Assembly: GCA_039545355.1 (NCBI GenBank)
Contig: BCJJ01000040.1
Location: 1 to 64,000, forward strand
Length of the DNA: 64,000 bases
Reading direction: 5' to 3'
From: Trichosporon coremiiforme
Lineage: Eukaryota > Basidiomycota > Tremellomycetes > Trichosporonales > Trichosporonaceae
The notes under the pieces were generated by a model that saw nothing but the letters and a program-made list of their open reading frames with translations, had not been told where the DNA came from and searched no databases. This document shows positions 21,112 to 32,045 of this stretch, piece after piece. Position 1 is the first letter of the stretch. Every line of letters begins with the position of its first letter. A program made the translations under genes and the position numbers.

Positions 21112-22292
21112 TTACTTAGGCTTGGAGTAAACGGCCAGCCCCTCCTTCCACGCGGTCGGCTCGGGATCGTAGTGGGTTGCGCTCTTGGCGATGAGGTGGA
21201 GAGCGACTTGTGCCTCCTCATCATCATACTTCGTGATGTTGACGAAGGTATCGTAGTCACCACACTTGTGCTCGGTATGGCAATGAGCGTAGGCCCAGGA
21301 GGCACTGAGCCCACAGTGCGTGGAGAACTTGGTGAAGGAGTAGAGCGCAGCCCACATGCTGCGCATAAGAGCTTGGCCATCACGCAGCTTGGCGGCGGCC
21401 TGAGTTGAGGAGCATGCGTCGCCTCCCCCCCCCCTTGCTCAGCGCTCAGCAGGGGTGACACTCAACTTCTGTGCCTGGTCCATAACTGCCATCAGCTCAA
21501 AGCAGCTATAGGAGATGATGAAGGCGAGACTTACCCTGGAATGCCTCAAAGAGCCGGAGGCGCGAGTAGAAGCGTTCGCTAACGCTCATCTGGACAGCGC
21601 GCACGGCATCCTCCGCCGATGAGGCTGCAACACCGTTGTCGATCCCTTCCATGCTCGCGGCTTGGCAAAAGCATACACTGCTAAGCCCGCCCTACAGCCT
21701 AGCACTGAGAGTGATGTCATGGAGGGCCGTGTGGGGGTGAACATGGTAGGCGAGTTGACCCAGGAATAGAGCTCGAACAGAGCAAGAAAGTAGTGGGCAG
21801 CTGCGGTAAGGAGCTTATCGTTGGAAGAGTAGCTGGTGTCAGTTAGGCCGGTGACCGAGCGCAAAACGTGCTTTCGAGCGATGTCCTTGGCGAACAAATG
21901 GGTGCGCTTGAGGGCTTCCGAGACTGACTCATACTTGGCCGCCTGCGCCTTTTGCAACAAGAGACGCTTCGGGTCAGTGCCGGAGGAAGGTCAGCTGCGT
22001 CTGCGCCATACAGAAGGCGCAGCAGGACGCCGAGGCAAACCTTGGTGCGAATGGCTTCGAATTGAGTGCTGTGCTCCTGCAGATCATCCTCCTGGAGGGT
22101 AACTGTCAACTCACCCATACGCTCGTAACGATTCCCGCCCAGTGTGCCCGCGTGCATGACGATGTTCATGTTGTCGGGCGCACCGTGAAATTGCCACCCG
22201 GTGTCTTGCTGGTAGGTGATGCTGGGGTTGGTGAGGCTGGGGAGGGGTCCATGACCGAGAGATGTAGGCGGCGAGGGCGCCGAGCTATCCAT
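21112..22292 (-). pseudogene. decayed paralogue of the gene at 30799-32045
   Basis: Starts MDSSAPSPP at 22292 and shares with the 30799 gene the block WxFHGAPDNMN, then G(T/V)xGGxxYxR, GVLLRLxxGADA, LQKAxAxKxES, KRTxxL, DTSY, ELYxWVNSP, an intron at the same codon (gtaagt...gatggcag), the VTPAER block and a C-terminal part with cysteines in similar places. It is broken. The frame shifts near 21990, where one base seems lost after the ADLP block. It shifts again at about 21640-21700. An in-frame TGA sits at 21439-21441, where the paralogue has Arg, next to a run of ten C on the plus strand. About 45 residues present in the paralogue's first exon are absent. Function of the family is unknown. 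The C-terminal tail (HYDPEPTAWKEGLAVY) is informative about the other copy. Confidence 0.75.
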
Positions 22293-25200
22293 GCCGATAA
22301 GAAGTCTGCCGAAAGAGTTGACAAGAAGTCTGACAAGAACTGTGGTGGGGTATCTGCCAAGAAGTTTGCTGGCTGAGGTGGGAGGGATTGTGTTGGGAGA
22401 CGAGGAGGAGTGTGGTCAGAAAGAGATGGAGGAAGGCATCCGTCCTCCAGGGTCAATCGCGTAGAGGTGAGTGGACCATGGACCGGGGCGCAGTGCGCAG
22501 TCCGCGGCACGGACTAGTGAAACTAGACGCAACTAGACGCAGTAGGGCGCAGCGGAGATATGTGGACACGCTGGACGCCAATTGCTCGCGGTGACTGGCA
22601 AGTGAGATGTCAGTAGTGGTGAGTGCGGAGGTTGAGTGTTCCGTAGTGCGCATGCTACGCTGTTTGTGGAGTTGTGGTGGTGAGATGGGCGGCGTCCGTG
22701 CAGTGATCGGCGCCGATCAAGGACACCACACTCAGGCTCCCTCACCGCCAAGAGCTGGCCGGGCAAGGACATAAGATGTGATGTGGGGTAAGTCTGCAGT
22801 GAAGGTGGCGGGGAAGAACTGAGTGACAGCTTCATGACCTCGTCAAAGAGTGACGTCGTTGAGAAATATCTCTGCTGGTGCTAAGACAGGAGTTGCAGCT
22901 CCGCCGACGTCCGAGGCCGACACTCCGGACGGCGGTGAATCACGGACAGAGGAGAGGAGGGGCGTAGCTCCGCCAACGTGCTGCCTGAGCCTCTCCAAAC
23001 GGTGACTTCGGCGTCACAGCGAAAGTTCGGCCGATGCTGCCGGAGTTGAGATGTCTCCGAAAGTTCGGGGCGAGAGGGGACACGAGGAGTGTGTGATGCC
23101 AAGAGATTGCTCAGGATCTCAGCGCGCTCTGTTTGCTGGACCAGATGGACGTGACGCGACTGGGCGTCAGCTGGAGGCGCCCCGTGGCGACGTCGAGGGT
23201 CACAGAGAGGGCGTTCCGCGATCGCAACCTGATCATCTCTCGGAGACCTGTGCTCTTCAGGACGAGATGAGATGACGAGGATTGACGAGGATCGGGGATA
23301 CGAGGATCGTGCGGCAGCAACACACTCATACAGGTGCACTCGCGGTATGCGAGCTTGACGAAGTTTGGCCGAAGCGTGCCGTCAACGTACCGACGTGCCG
23401 CAGTCACCGATCATGAATGGCTCTACTTCCCTTTGCGGCGCTGGGTCCCTCTCCCTCTTTCCTCGAGGCTTGCCAAGCCGAAGCTTCCCTAGATGACGAA
23501 GTCGCGCATTCGTTGGCGTCCATGGACCAGCAGATTGAGTTTCTGCGCACCTGTGATGAGTTGCGCTAACGCATGGAGCATGGGGTGGAGCACAGATGTG
23601 ATCGCCCGCGGAGAGTGTCAGGAAGAGCCACGATCAGGAATGAGGACCATAAAGAATGAAGAGGTGAGAGATGATGTATGCCGCGCGCGACCCGCTCATA
23701 CGCAGAAGGCGGCAGAAGCCGGCTCGAGGCGTCATGAATAGGAGTGAATGCCGCCCGGTCCGGGCTCAAGCCTATCAGCTTGTGAGCCTTTCTCCAGGAG
23801 CGGTGGGTCCGGCTGTCTCTGCTTAGCCTGACCTGAGAAACATTCTCAGGACTCTTACGAAACCAGGCCCGGGCAATTTGCAGGAATAGAGTTGGGCTTC
23901 GCTGGCATGCCTTCCGCAACGAGCTTTTATCGTGCGACCATTACTGGTCGGCGTCATCTGCACGCTGGGTAACACTGGCGCCGCCGGCGCCGGAGGCGTA
24001 GATGTAGATGTCTGGCGTTGAATGGCGACGGCGCTGCCGGAAGTGACGAGGGCATGTTTGTGTTGCAGGCGCAGCAATCAGCAGTGGGCTCCCGGGAAGG
24101 CGTGCAGGCTTGGCCGTGCGGTGATGTGTCTCGAGCATTGCTGCAGAGGCACTGCGCACGATCTCTCGGCGGTCTTGTCGTTTCTTGGGAGGCTTCCTGG
24201 GCGGCTATTCCGACAGCGAGTGGCCGTGAGCGGGCAGCCGCCAAGCGCGGCTCGCAGCGCTCGCGTCTACTCTTCGCCCAGGTGCATTCAGAGACAGCTG
24301 TTGAGCTGTCCTGGGCGCTGGTACCAAGAGATTCTTGGTAAAGGCTCGGCACCACCGTCCGGCCCTTTAAGGTCCAGTCGGGTTCTGGGTTCACGTAATT
24401 CGGCGGTGTTCCCTGGTATCTCCCCTTTCTCTCCCCCATTCACTGCCCTACGTATCTCGGATCCCCAGGCTCTCTGAGGGCTCTTCGAGACTGCACAGGT
24501 TCCTCCCATGTAGAACAGTCAGAGCGGTTGACCAGACCACGACCGGGACCGAGCGCCGTGGCGTCGAGCACTGAAGGAGGCTCGTGCACTGCCAGTGGGT
24601 AAGCAGTCTGCGATCTCGCCCACAGTCCTTTGCGTGCATGCCCACCGTTGCATTGCGGCCGCTCTTAGCTAGCTAGGAATAGTCGAGCCAAGGCAGCGAA
24701 GATTACACAACACACAGTTAGCCATGCTAGTCTTCCTGTGGACAGTCTTATCAGCCACACACTACACACTACGAAAGAGACGCTTCAGCACGAGGACACA
24801 CAACCTTCGACTGGGTCAAAGGGCATGCTTGCAGCGCACAAACAAAGTTGCTGCGTCAGGAGTCGTAGGGAGTCGCAGGCGGCGACGGTGTACTCGTAGG
24901 AAGCGCAGGACGAGGAGAGTGAATTGAATTCTCTCGACATCAAATGCCTGTTTAAAGTTAGGCTGTCCCTGTGCTGCTCAGGACGATCCCTCCTCGACCC
25001 TCGCCCTTCGCGCCCCTCACCCGGTCACCCTTCCCAACCCCTCACGCGCGTGGTTGCTTGCTCACTGGGTTGTTCGGGAGGGGACGCGGTGTAACGTACG
25101 GTACGTACATGGATGGGATGCATGCGAGCTCTGGGACGGGTCGTGGGCCACGAAAGGAAGCCGCCCACACAGACGACAGGCGACAGGAACGGCCATGGTG

Positions 25201-25309
25201 TCCTGGGATCCTGGGCGTCTGAATGATCATGTCAGCCAGCGCCAGTCCGGTGCGCAGTATCATAGCTTGGGCGTAAGGGCATCCGGCTCTATCGACCGCA
25301 TCAACATCC
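22293..25309. other. gene-free stretch of 3 kb
   Basis: No convincing frame on either strand. Part of 22900-23300 contains near-repeats of CGAAAGTTCGG but no longer structure. It contains no domain, splice pattern or transposon feature that I can support. Confidence 0.55.
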
Positions 25310-25526
25310 ATCGATAGCGCCTCCCTCACTCACTACTCACCCCTTCTCACCACCTCCTCGCCGTCGTCCGTCTCTCTCTCTTTCTCTTCTCCCCATCTCT
25401 TCATCTCTCTCATCTTTTTCATCTCGCTCGTCCCCTAGCCCCTCCGCGTCCTCTTTCGCCCCTACCTAATCACCACCTCCTACCCTTCCATCCCCCATCC
25501 CCACCTTCCTTTAACGAAACACCACA
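25310..25526 (+). promoter_or_regulatory. long CT-rich promoter/leader of the KRE9-like gene
   Basis: More than 200 bp almost purely C and T on the plus strand, ending in AACACCACA before the ATG. Such pyrimidine tracts mark the 5' side of highly expressed genes in basidiomycete yeasts. No TATA box is seen. Confidence 0.5.
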
Positions 25527-26474
25527 ATGCGCGTCACTTCGCTCCTCCTCTCCCTCGCCGCCATCGCCCCCTTCGCCATCGCCCAGGACAACGCTGGCGG
25601 CGACGCTGCTGCCCCTCCCGCTCAGGACAGCAGTGTGGCTGGCTCTGGCGGCGAGTCCGCTCACAAGACTGGCTCGGCCGTCGGTGCCCACTCGTCCAAC
25701 ACCGGCCACGGCGGTGGTACCGGCAACCAGGACTGGGTCCTTGCCAACTTTGAGGTCCCCAACCGCAACTACTACTGTGAGCATTCTTTCGCGTCGGGGC
25801 GAGCCGAAGCTTGGAGGTGCTCAAAATACACGGACGGACGCGCTATGGCGGCGCCCGTGCGCTACCGACAGGACACGAGCTAGCGTAGTCTCGGCTCGCT
25901 CGTCCCGAAGCCGAAGAAGCTTCTGAACACGTTACTGACGCATTCCACAGGGGTCAACGAGGTGAACAACACCGCGACCTGGACTCCCGTCAACGTCACG
26001 ACCAACCTCGCCATCTACAACTCGAACACGACTGTCCTTGACGGCAACAAGGAGATTGCTAGTGGCATCCCCGCCGGCGTCGGCTCCTGGACTGGTCTCG
26101 TTTCTGGCTTCGCTCCCGGAAACAACTACATCATGATTCTTACGCTTGGTGACCAGCCCGACCGCAAGATTGCCCAGACCGACGGCTTCTGGATCAAGTC
26201 GAAGGGCACCATCCCCGAGGCCTCTGTCACCGGTGCCGGCAACTCGATCGCCGGAACTCTTGCTGTCGGCTCGGCCACCAACGCTCCCTCCGCCACCGGT
26301 GCCAACGACGCTGCTGCTGCCGCCTCGTCGAGCGCCTCTCCTTCTGGCGGCCAGACCCAGGAGAACAAGGACGGCCAGACGACCGCCGCCCAGGGCGACA
26401 AGTCCTCCGCCGGCAAGGCCGCCGCTGGCCTCTTCACCGTCGCTGCCGCCGGTGTCGTCGCTCTCGCCTTCTAA
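25527..26474 (+). CDS. KRE9/KNH-like GPI-anchored cell-wall protein
   Basis: Two exons (25527-25776 and 25951-26474) give 257 residues. A signal peptide (MRVTSLLLSLAAIAPFAIAQ) is followed by a Gly/Ala/Ser-rich stretch. An Ig-like domain of the Kre9/Knh1 type comes next (about residues 84-175): a conserved Trp at the exon junction, then TTNLAIYNSNTTVLDG, IPAGVGSWTGLV, GNNYIMILT and DGFWIKS. A Ser/Ala/Thr-rich stalk follows, and a C-terminal hydrophobic tail (AAGLFTVAAAGVVALAF) with a small-residue omega region typical of GPI attachment. Proteins with this domain are linked to beta-1,6-glucan and cell-wall assembly; the specific role here is inferred. The intron is 174 nt, several times longer than others in the window. 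Confidence 0.85.
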
Positions 26475-29326
26475 ACATCTCACACACCACACTCAATACA
26501 TTTGCGTTTTTGTACCAAAACCAAACCTTCATTGCGCTCTCCGGACACTTTCACAGGGTAGTAGTTACAGCTAGGGTCATAGCCTATACCATGCATTAAT
26601 GCGAGTATCCACGTCCTGCCCGCGGCGTCGGCGGGTGACAGCGACAAGCTTGAGGTGACGACCGGGCACGATGGTCGTGCGCCGCATGGCGGCCTGGCTG
26701 CCTGGCTGTTGGTCGTTCGGACCGAAATCGCCGCGGGACTGGGGCTCGCGGTGCATCGGCGGCGGAGCAGAGTTGCACTTGAAAGCGCTGAAACCTTACG
26801 GTCTGCGTAAGTCTTGGGCACCCCCGCCTGGGCGGCTTCGGGGTTGATCTCGGTTAACTCAAAGTTTCCCAGCGTAACTAGAAGTCGTAACTGCCAATAA
26901 GTCACGATCGTCTAACTCTACTAAGCAAAGACATGCAGCGCGTCAGCGTGTGTGTGCTGTGGAGGTGCGCTGTGTGCCGAGTGTGCTGTGACAGACGTCG
27001 GAGGGCGCAATCGGAGCTTGCTCTAACCTCCGGCTCAGAGATTCTCACTGGCCCACAGTTTGCACTGTTCTGCATAGTTGGGCACACCAAAGGTACAGAA
27101 GGCGGGCATGCGGGCGTGAGAGTCAACCAGGCCGCCGAGGTGCATACCAGATCTGCCAGCACCGGACCGGCCATGCGGCCACGCCGGCCATCCGCCATTG
27201 CCCCGCCAATTCTCGTCATTCTCTCACGCCCTGCGTGCCCCACGTCTTGACCGAACTTCTCCCGACCTCAGACCCGTAAAGCTCCTTTTTCGGATCAGGG
27301 GAGCGCAGAGAGGCACGCTTGACATTCAGCGGAACAGCTTAGGAACACCACGCTCAAACATGCCCAGACTGGCCAGACGGCTCGGGGTCCGTGGGGAGAT
27401 GTGAACGCGGGGCCGGAATCACGCGACCCCCGTAGAACCCACCGCTCCCGCGCTCGCAGTCCATCCTCCCTGCCCATGATGGTGCGTACCAGACTAAGAT
27501 GCTGCGCGGGTTTGGGCTCCACACGTCCGCTGCGTCGGAACGTAGGCAACTGCTTCGGTTCTGCTGGTTGGCCGTTATACCGTCAGTCATCAGCCAGATA
27601 GGCCGTGACAGTTCTTACTGGCGAAACACGGAGTGAGTCGCCGCTTAGGTTGCTTGGGACACTTGGGCCTAACTATCTTGCGCGCCGGACTTGCGCAGTT
27701 GGCAGCCTGGCATCGGTCCTGACATCGGCGTAGTGTAGTGTGGCGGGTATGCTGCGAGATGGTGAGAAGTACTGCGCCGCTTAGACCGATGACGCCGCAC
27801 GCACCGCACGCGCCGCACGAGGGCGGAGATCTAAGTCTAACATGCGCTCGAGTTGTATCTCACGCATAGTGTGTCTGGCGTGAGGGGGGTGTCGATGAAT
27901 GACGCCTGCTCAGCATGCCCAGACTGATAAGGATGGCTGACGTATGACTTAGTGTGCAGGATGCGTATAGACTGTGTGTGCTGCACACTTCCAGAAGTCC
28001 GTTGCTCAGTCTGTGCTGTTTCGGGCAACGAGAATGACACGGGCAACCACCTCCAGACACGAAGAAGGCAGTGCATTCTGGCCCTACTTGCCCCATCGCA
28101 CCCTCTGCATTCCTCATGGCACGCGTCGCAGTACAAGTGTGTTGAGTGGGTCGGAATGGACAGAAAGCGGCGATGGCCGTCGTGATTTCATTATTCAATC
28201 CTTGCGACATCTCTTATCTAACCGATCGTCCGCGATAGGATGGGATGTACGTCACTGCAGTGATTCCAGTAGGCTACCCCACCCCTCTGACGACATTGCT
28301 TGAATACACACATGAACAGCTTACCCCATGTGAGTGAGGGCGGTTGCTGAGGGTCATCGCACAATAATGTTCATTGGCATTGCAGCGTTCTACGAGAACA
28401 GCTTCTCATTCCCAGGCCGCACGTTTCGTGAAAGCGCTCCTCTGAACCGCACCATACAGCATTTATCGCGAGTCAACTCTCTTGTTTGCACAGAATCCAG
28501 CTACAGCATATTGTCAAGCAGCTGATAGCCTACCGTCAGTTTCGCGATCTAACCGATACCCAGACTCCGATTTCTTCGATTTCCATCTTATCGTGAACGC
28601 CACCGCTGATCGGCTTCGGGACGAGGCATGCTGTTCCTCCGTTTCCGGATGCGTTACGACGGCGTCGATACCTCCTTGCGCGTCTCCTTCTCGCAGAGGT
28701 TACCCTTGTTCTGTCCGCCCTCTTAGCGGAAGTAGCTCTGTTATGACACTCGGCCATTATCAATCTCACAGCACGCGATCGAGACTGGCACCCATTTCCG
28801 AGTCCGGCATCAGCAACCCACGCCACCACTGATCCACCACTATTCGTTTCTCCAGCCTTTACGGCGGGGCAACCCACAGCTCTCGGCTCTAGAGCGCCTG
28901 GACTCCGAGTGGCGCGTCAGCTGACTCCGACACTCCCTCACGACGATTTCATTAATGAGGGCGCGCAGATCACGGACGCAAACCAAACCCACTCTGACGC
29001 ATTTGAGATTCGCAAAGTCTATTCAGTGCTTCCAGTCTAGAGCATAAGCATGTGGTGATCAGTTGGTGACTGACCTCATACCCCGTCGCCGCTCCGCAGC
29101 TGGGGTACAGCGCAATCCCGCCCCGAGCGGCGCGGCCGGGCACCGGAGCCAGACCTCGGACTCAATGCCTGTTGAGGCGGAGATGGAGTCGCACCACCTG
29201 TGACGTCGGGGGTCCTCCACCTCCACTGCACGATCATTGCACCATGTGCAGACTGAATGAGCACGTTCTCATGTTGCTCTGGGCGCGGCCTGGAGCAACT
29301 GAGATGCATCCCGGGACCGTTTGGGC
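26475..29326. other. gene-free stretch of 2.9 kb
   Basis: Nothing coding can be supported. Frames are short and lack bias. No RNA gene, repeat family or mobile element was recognised. Confidence 0.55.
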
Positions 29327-29333
29327 TATATAA
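29327..29333 (+). promoter_or_regulatory. TATA box of the glycine-rich gene
   Basis: TATATAA about 100 bp upstream of the ATG at 29433, in the right orientation for a regulated, TATA-dependent promoter. Confidence 0.6.
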
Positions 29334-29432
29334 CTAGCACCAGTGCCAAGGAAAGTCCAGTTCTTCCAGCCCCATCACAGGAATAACAGCACCCACAGTG
29401 AGCCACATCCCGCCATCCAGAGCTGATACCAG

Positions 29433-29849
29433 ATGTCGAACCAGCAGAACCTCCAGAACCTCGCTCAGCAAGGCGCCCAGGCCCTCGGCGGTCAACAGGG
29501 CGGCGGCGGTCTGGGCGGAGACATCCAGAACGCCGTGGGCGGCCTTGGCGGAGGCGGCGGCGGTGGCATCGGCAACGAGATCCAGAATGCCGCCGGCGGC
29601 CTCGGAGGCGGCGGCGGTGGTCTCGGCGGCGGCATCCAGAACCTACAGAACGCTCAAAAGCTGCACCAGGGCCAGGAGGCGCTGCAGAACCTCGGAGGCG
29701 GCGGTGGCGGTGGCGGAGGTATCGGAGGCGAGATCCAGAACGCTGTCGGCGGTCTCGGAGGCGGTGGAGGCCAGGGTGTCGGTCAGAACCTCCAGAACCT
29801 CGCTGGAGGTCTTGGCGGTGGCGGTGGCGGCCAGCAGGGCGGTATTTGA
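29433..29849 (+). CDS. glycine-rich repeat protein
   Basis: 138 codons. After MSNQQNLQNLAQQGAQALGG the protein is a run of imperfect units made of a Gly tract (GGLGGGGGG) and a short helix-like spacer (G(N/G)EIQNAVG, GGIQNLQN, VGQNLQNLAGG). It contains almost only Gly, Gln, Asn, Leu, Ile, Ala and Val, with no signal peptide, membrane segment or Cys. Such proteins are usually disordered and may phase-separate or coat structures; no function is known. A good TATA box suggests regulated, possibly stress-induced expression. After the TGA at 29847-29849 the same frame continues NDVQNAAQKFR before a second stop, matching the spacer motif, so the stop may be recent or subject to readthrough. Confidence 0.72.
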   Translation: MSNQQNLQNLAQQGAQALGGQQGGGGLGGDIQNAVGGLGGGGGGGIGNEIQNAAGGLGGGGGGLGGGIQNLQNAQKLHQGQEALQNLGGGGGGGGGIGGEIQNAVGGLGGGGGQGVGQNLQNLAGGLGGGGGGQQGGI

Positions 29850-30242
29850 AACGACGTCCAGAACGCTGCCCAGAAATTCCGCTGAGCCGAGTTTGGACTG
29901 TGAATGTGTCAACGTAGTGAAATGCAGTCAGAAGTAACACGGTCGATCAGTTGGAGGCAGTTCTAACATCATCGGTTACTCATGGTCCAAGTTCAGCCCT
30001 TCCCCCGTTCTGGGTCATCAGCATTAGTTCATGTGAGGCACAGCATGTGCTCGTAATGTAGTCGCGGAATGATGCTGTGGCATCTCGCGATCGAGCACGC
30101 GCTGCTGCGATCTCCCGGCATAGACCATTAGTCTACGTATCGGCATGGGACTGAAGCAGTTAGGGTGAACTTGTGGCGGCAGATTTGACGACTACCGCTG
30201 AGACTCTCGCAACCCATCGACCGCGCAACCTCTCACAACACC

Positions 30243-30446
30243 ATGATGTTCGCCCACATCACCTTGCTCGCCGCGGTCGGTGTCATCGCTGTCCCCGTTC
30301 GCCATGACAAACGCTACGTCCCCAGCATCCACGTCAGCGCTGCCGCCAGTAAGCGCGAAGCCCCCGTTGTACAAATCAAGCGTGTCGAACTCGACGAACG
30401 ATACGTACCTAGCATTCAAGTGAGCAGCGGTCCCAAGGCGGAGTAG
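30243..30446 (+). CDS. secreted precursor with Kex2-type sites and a duplicated peptide
   Basis: 67 codons from an ATG at 30243. Residues 1-19 (MMFAHITLLAAVGVIAVPV) form a signal peptide. The mature part contains two near-identical peptides, RYVPSIHVS and RYVPSIQVS. Three Lys-Arg pairs, the class of site cut by the Golgi protease Kex2, lie at DKR just before the first peptide, at SKR after it, and at IKR in the spacer. The second pair is followed by Glu-Ala, the dipeptide trimmed by Ste13-type aminopeptidases in alpha-factor-like precursors. The second peptide is preceded by DER rather than KR. There is no C-terminal CaaX box, so it is not a lipidated basidiomycete pheromone. It fits the class of fungal Kex2-processed repeat proteins. 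Its role is unknown. It is small, but internal repetition at the protein level supports a real gene. Confidence 0.62.
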   Translation: MMFAHITLLAAVGVIAVPVRHDKRYVPSIHVSAAASKREAPVVQIKRVELDERYVPSIQVSSGPKAE

Positions 30447-30798
30447 AGCGTCCCCATCTCTTGCCAACCTCACCACCTGAAATCCATCAGCGGGGTTGAA
30501 GGCAACGATCGGCCTTGAACCGCAAAATAGCGGACTATGGGGAGATGAAGAGAGAATGAATTGTGTTCCGACCTTGCAGCACTTGAAAATGGGTCTGTCC
30601 TCTCATCAGCTTTCGAATGCGGTCCAGCCACTCGACGCCGATCCATACGAGGCTCGTGTGCAGATCTGCCTTCGTGATCCCGCTACGCCCCCGTCTACTC
30701 ACGTCGACTCGACTCACGTTGCTCACGTTGACTCCTTCCTCCTTCTCTTCTCACCCCAATCTCTCCGTAAACCTTCTTTGGCCTCTTCAACCAGCATC

Positions 30799-32045
30799 AT
30801 GCGGCGCTCTGACGTCTGCATTCCCTTCCCTGGGCCGTTCCCCAGTCTCTGTCACCCAGACATCCCGGGTCTCGTCTTCAACAAGGAAACGGGGTGGGGC
30901 TTCCATGGCGCACCGGACAACATGAACTTTGCCCTGCCTTCCGGCACGGTGGGTGGCGACATGTATCGCCGCGTCGCCGATTTCACCGACGCACACTACG
31001 AGCAGACGAACACGGCGCTCAACAAGGAAATCTGGGGCGCCTTGCCCCTCACCATGGCTGAGCTGGACAAGCTTGAACAAGACGCTGACGACAACCTGAA
31101 CATTCTTCGGTGAGACTCACGTTAGGCCTGAGACCTGCTGACATCCCCCAGTACTCACGAGAAAAACGTTCCATTTAAACACGAGCTCTTGCAGGCCCGC
31201 ACTTCCGCATTCGAAGAGACGCCTAACAAGGCTCGCCTCGGGGTTCTCCTGCGCCTTATCCGTGGCGCAGACGCGGAACACTTGCCTGCCGGTGATCCCG
31301 CGCACGCGTTTTTGCAGAAGGCGCATGCTGACAAGTTCGAGTCGCTTTCCAGTGCCATCAAGCGCACCAAGCGCCTCGTCGAGGTTATTGATAAAGTGAA
31401 AGCTAAGCTACCCTCGTCGCCAGCTGACACCAGTTACGCTGCCAAAAGCAATTGTTCGGCCGCTGCTGTGCGCTACGCCCTCGCCATCCTGGAGCTGTAT
31501 CCTTGGGTTAACTCGCCTATCCTTTTCACCTCCGACAAGGCTTTCGAGAGCTTTGCCCCTCTTTCTCTCGAACTCTGGGACAAGCTCGGAAAGGCATGCG
31601 TGGCGCACACTCACACCCAGTTGGGGCACGACGATGGCGCCGCTGCTTCCTGGGCACAAGATGCTCTCCGTGTCGCTCAACTCGGCATCTGCGAGCGTTT
31701 CACAACGCGCGGGAAACTGTACGCAGCATTTGAAGGTACGTCCTCTTGATGAGCACCTGGCACAGATATCTTACAACAGTCATGTCGATTGCTCAGCTTG
31801 TCAGTGTTACACCCGCGGAGCGCCGTGCTTGGTCCGGCGATGCCTGCAGCTCGGCGCAAGCTAAAGCAAAGCTGCGCAACGGTCAAGATCTCATGAAGAC
31901 CATGTGGGCTTCACTCTTCTTGCTCTCCGAGATCCTCACGAACTGCAAACGCGCAGACACCTGGGCGCACGCCGACTGTCTCATCGGACACTCGTGCGGA
32001 ACGTACGGCAACTTCATCAACTTCATGCAGTGGGGGCCTGCTTAG
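30799..32045 (+). CDS. unknown protein, intact-looking member of a two-copy family
   Basis: Three exons (30799-31109, 31152-31735, 31780-32045) give 386 residues. The ATG at 30799 is chosen because the longer frame upstream has no ATG-supported extension. Conserved with the copy at 21112-22292: WGFHGAPDNMN near residue 32, GVLLRLIRGADA, FLQKAHADKFES, KRTKRLVE, ADTSYAA, LELYPWVNSP and VTPAER; the second intron falls at the same codon. There is no signal peptide or membrane segment. The C-terminal exon holds several Cys and His residues (CKRADTWAHADCLIGHSCGTY). The frame ends in TAG at 32043, but downstream in the same frame similarity to the other copy's C-terminus continues (QYEPRPCNFKDGIPYY), so this copy may be truncated by a nonsense change. 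I do not recognise the family. Confidence 0.72.

Noticed and set aside
29326..29940. Minus-strand Arg/Gly-rich frame opposite the glycine-rich gene
   Set aside because: Glycine codons on the plus strand keep several frames open. The plus frame has regular repeats, an ATG and a TATA box.
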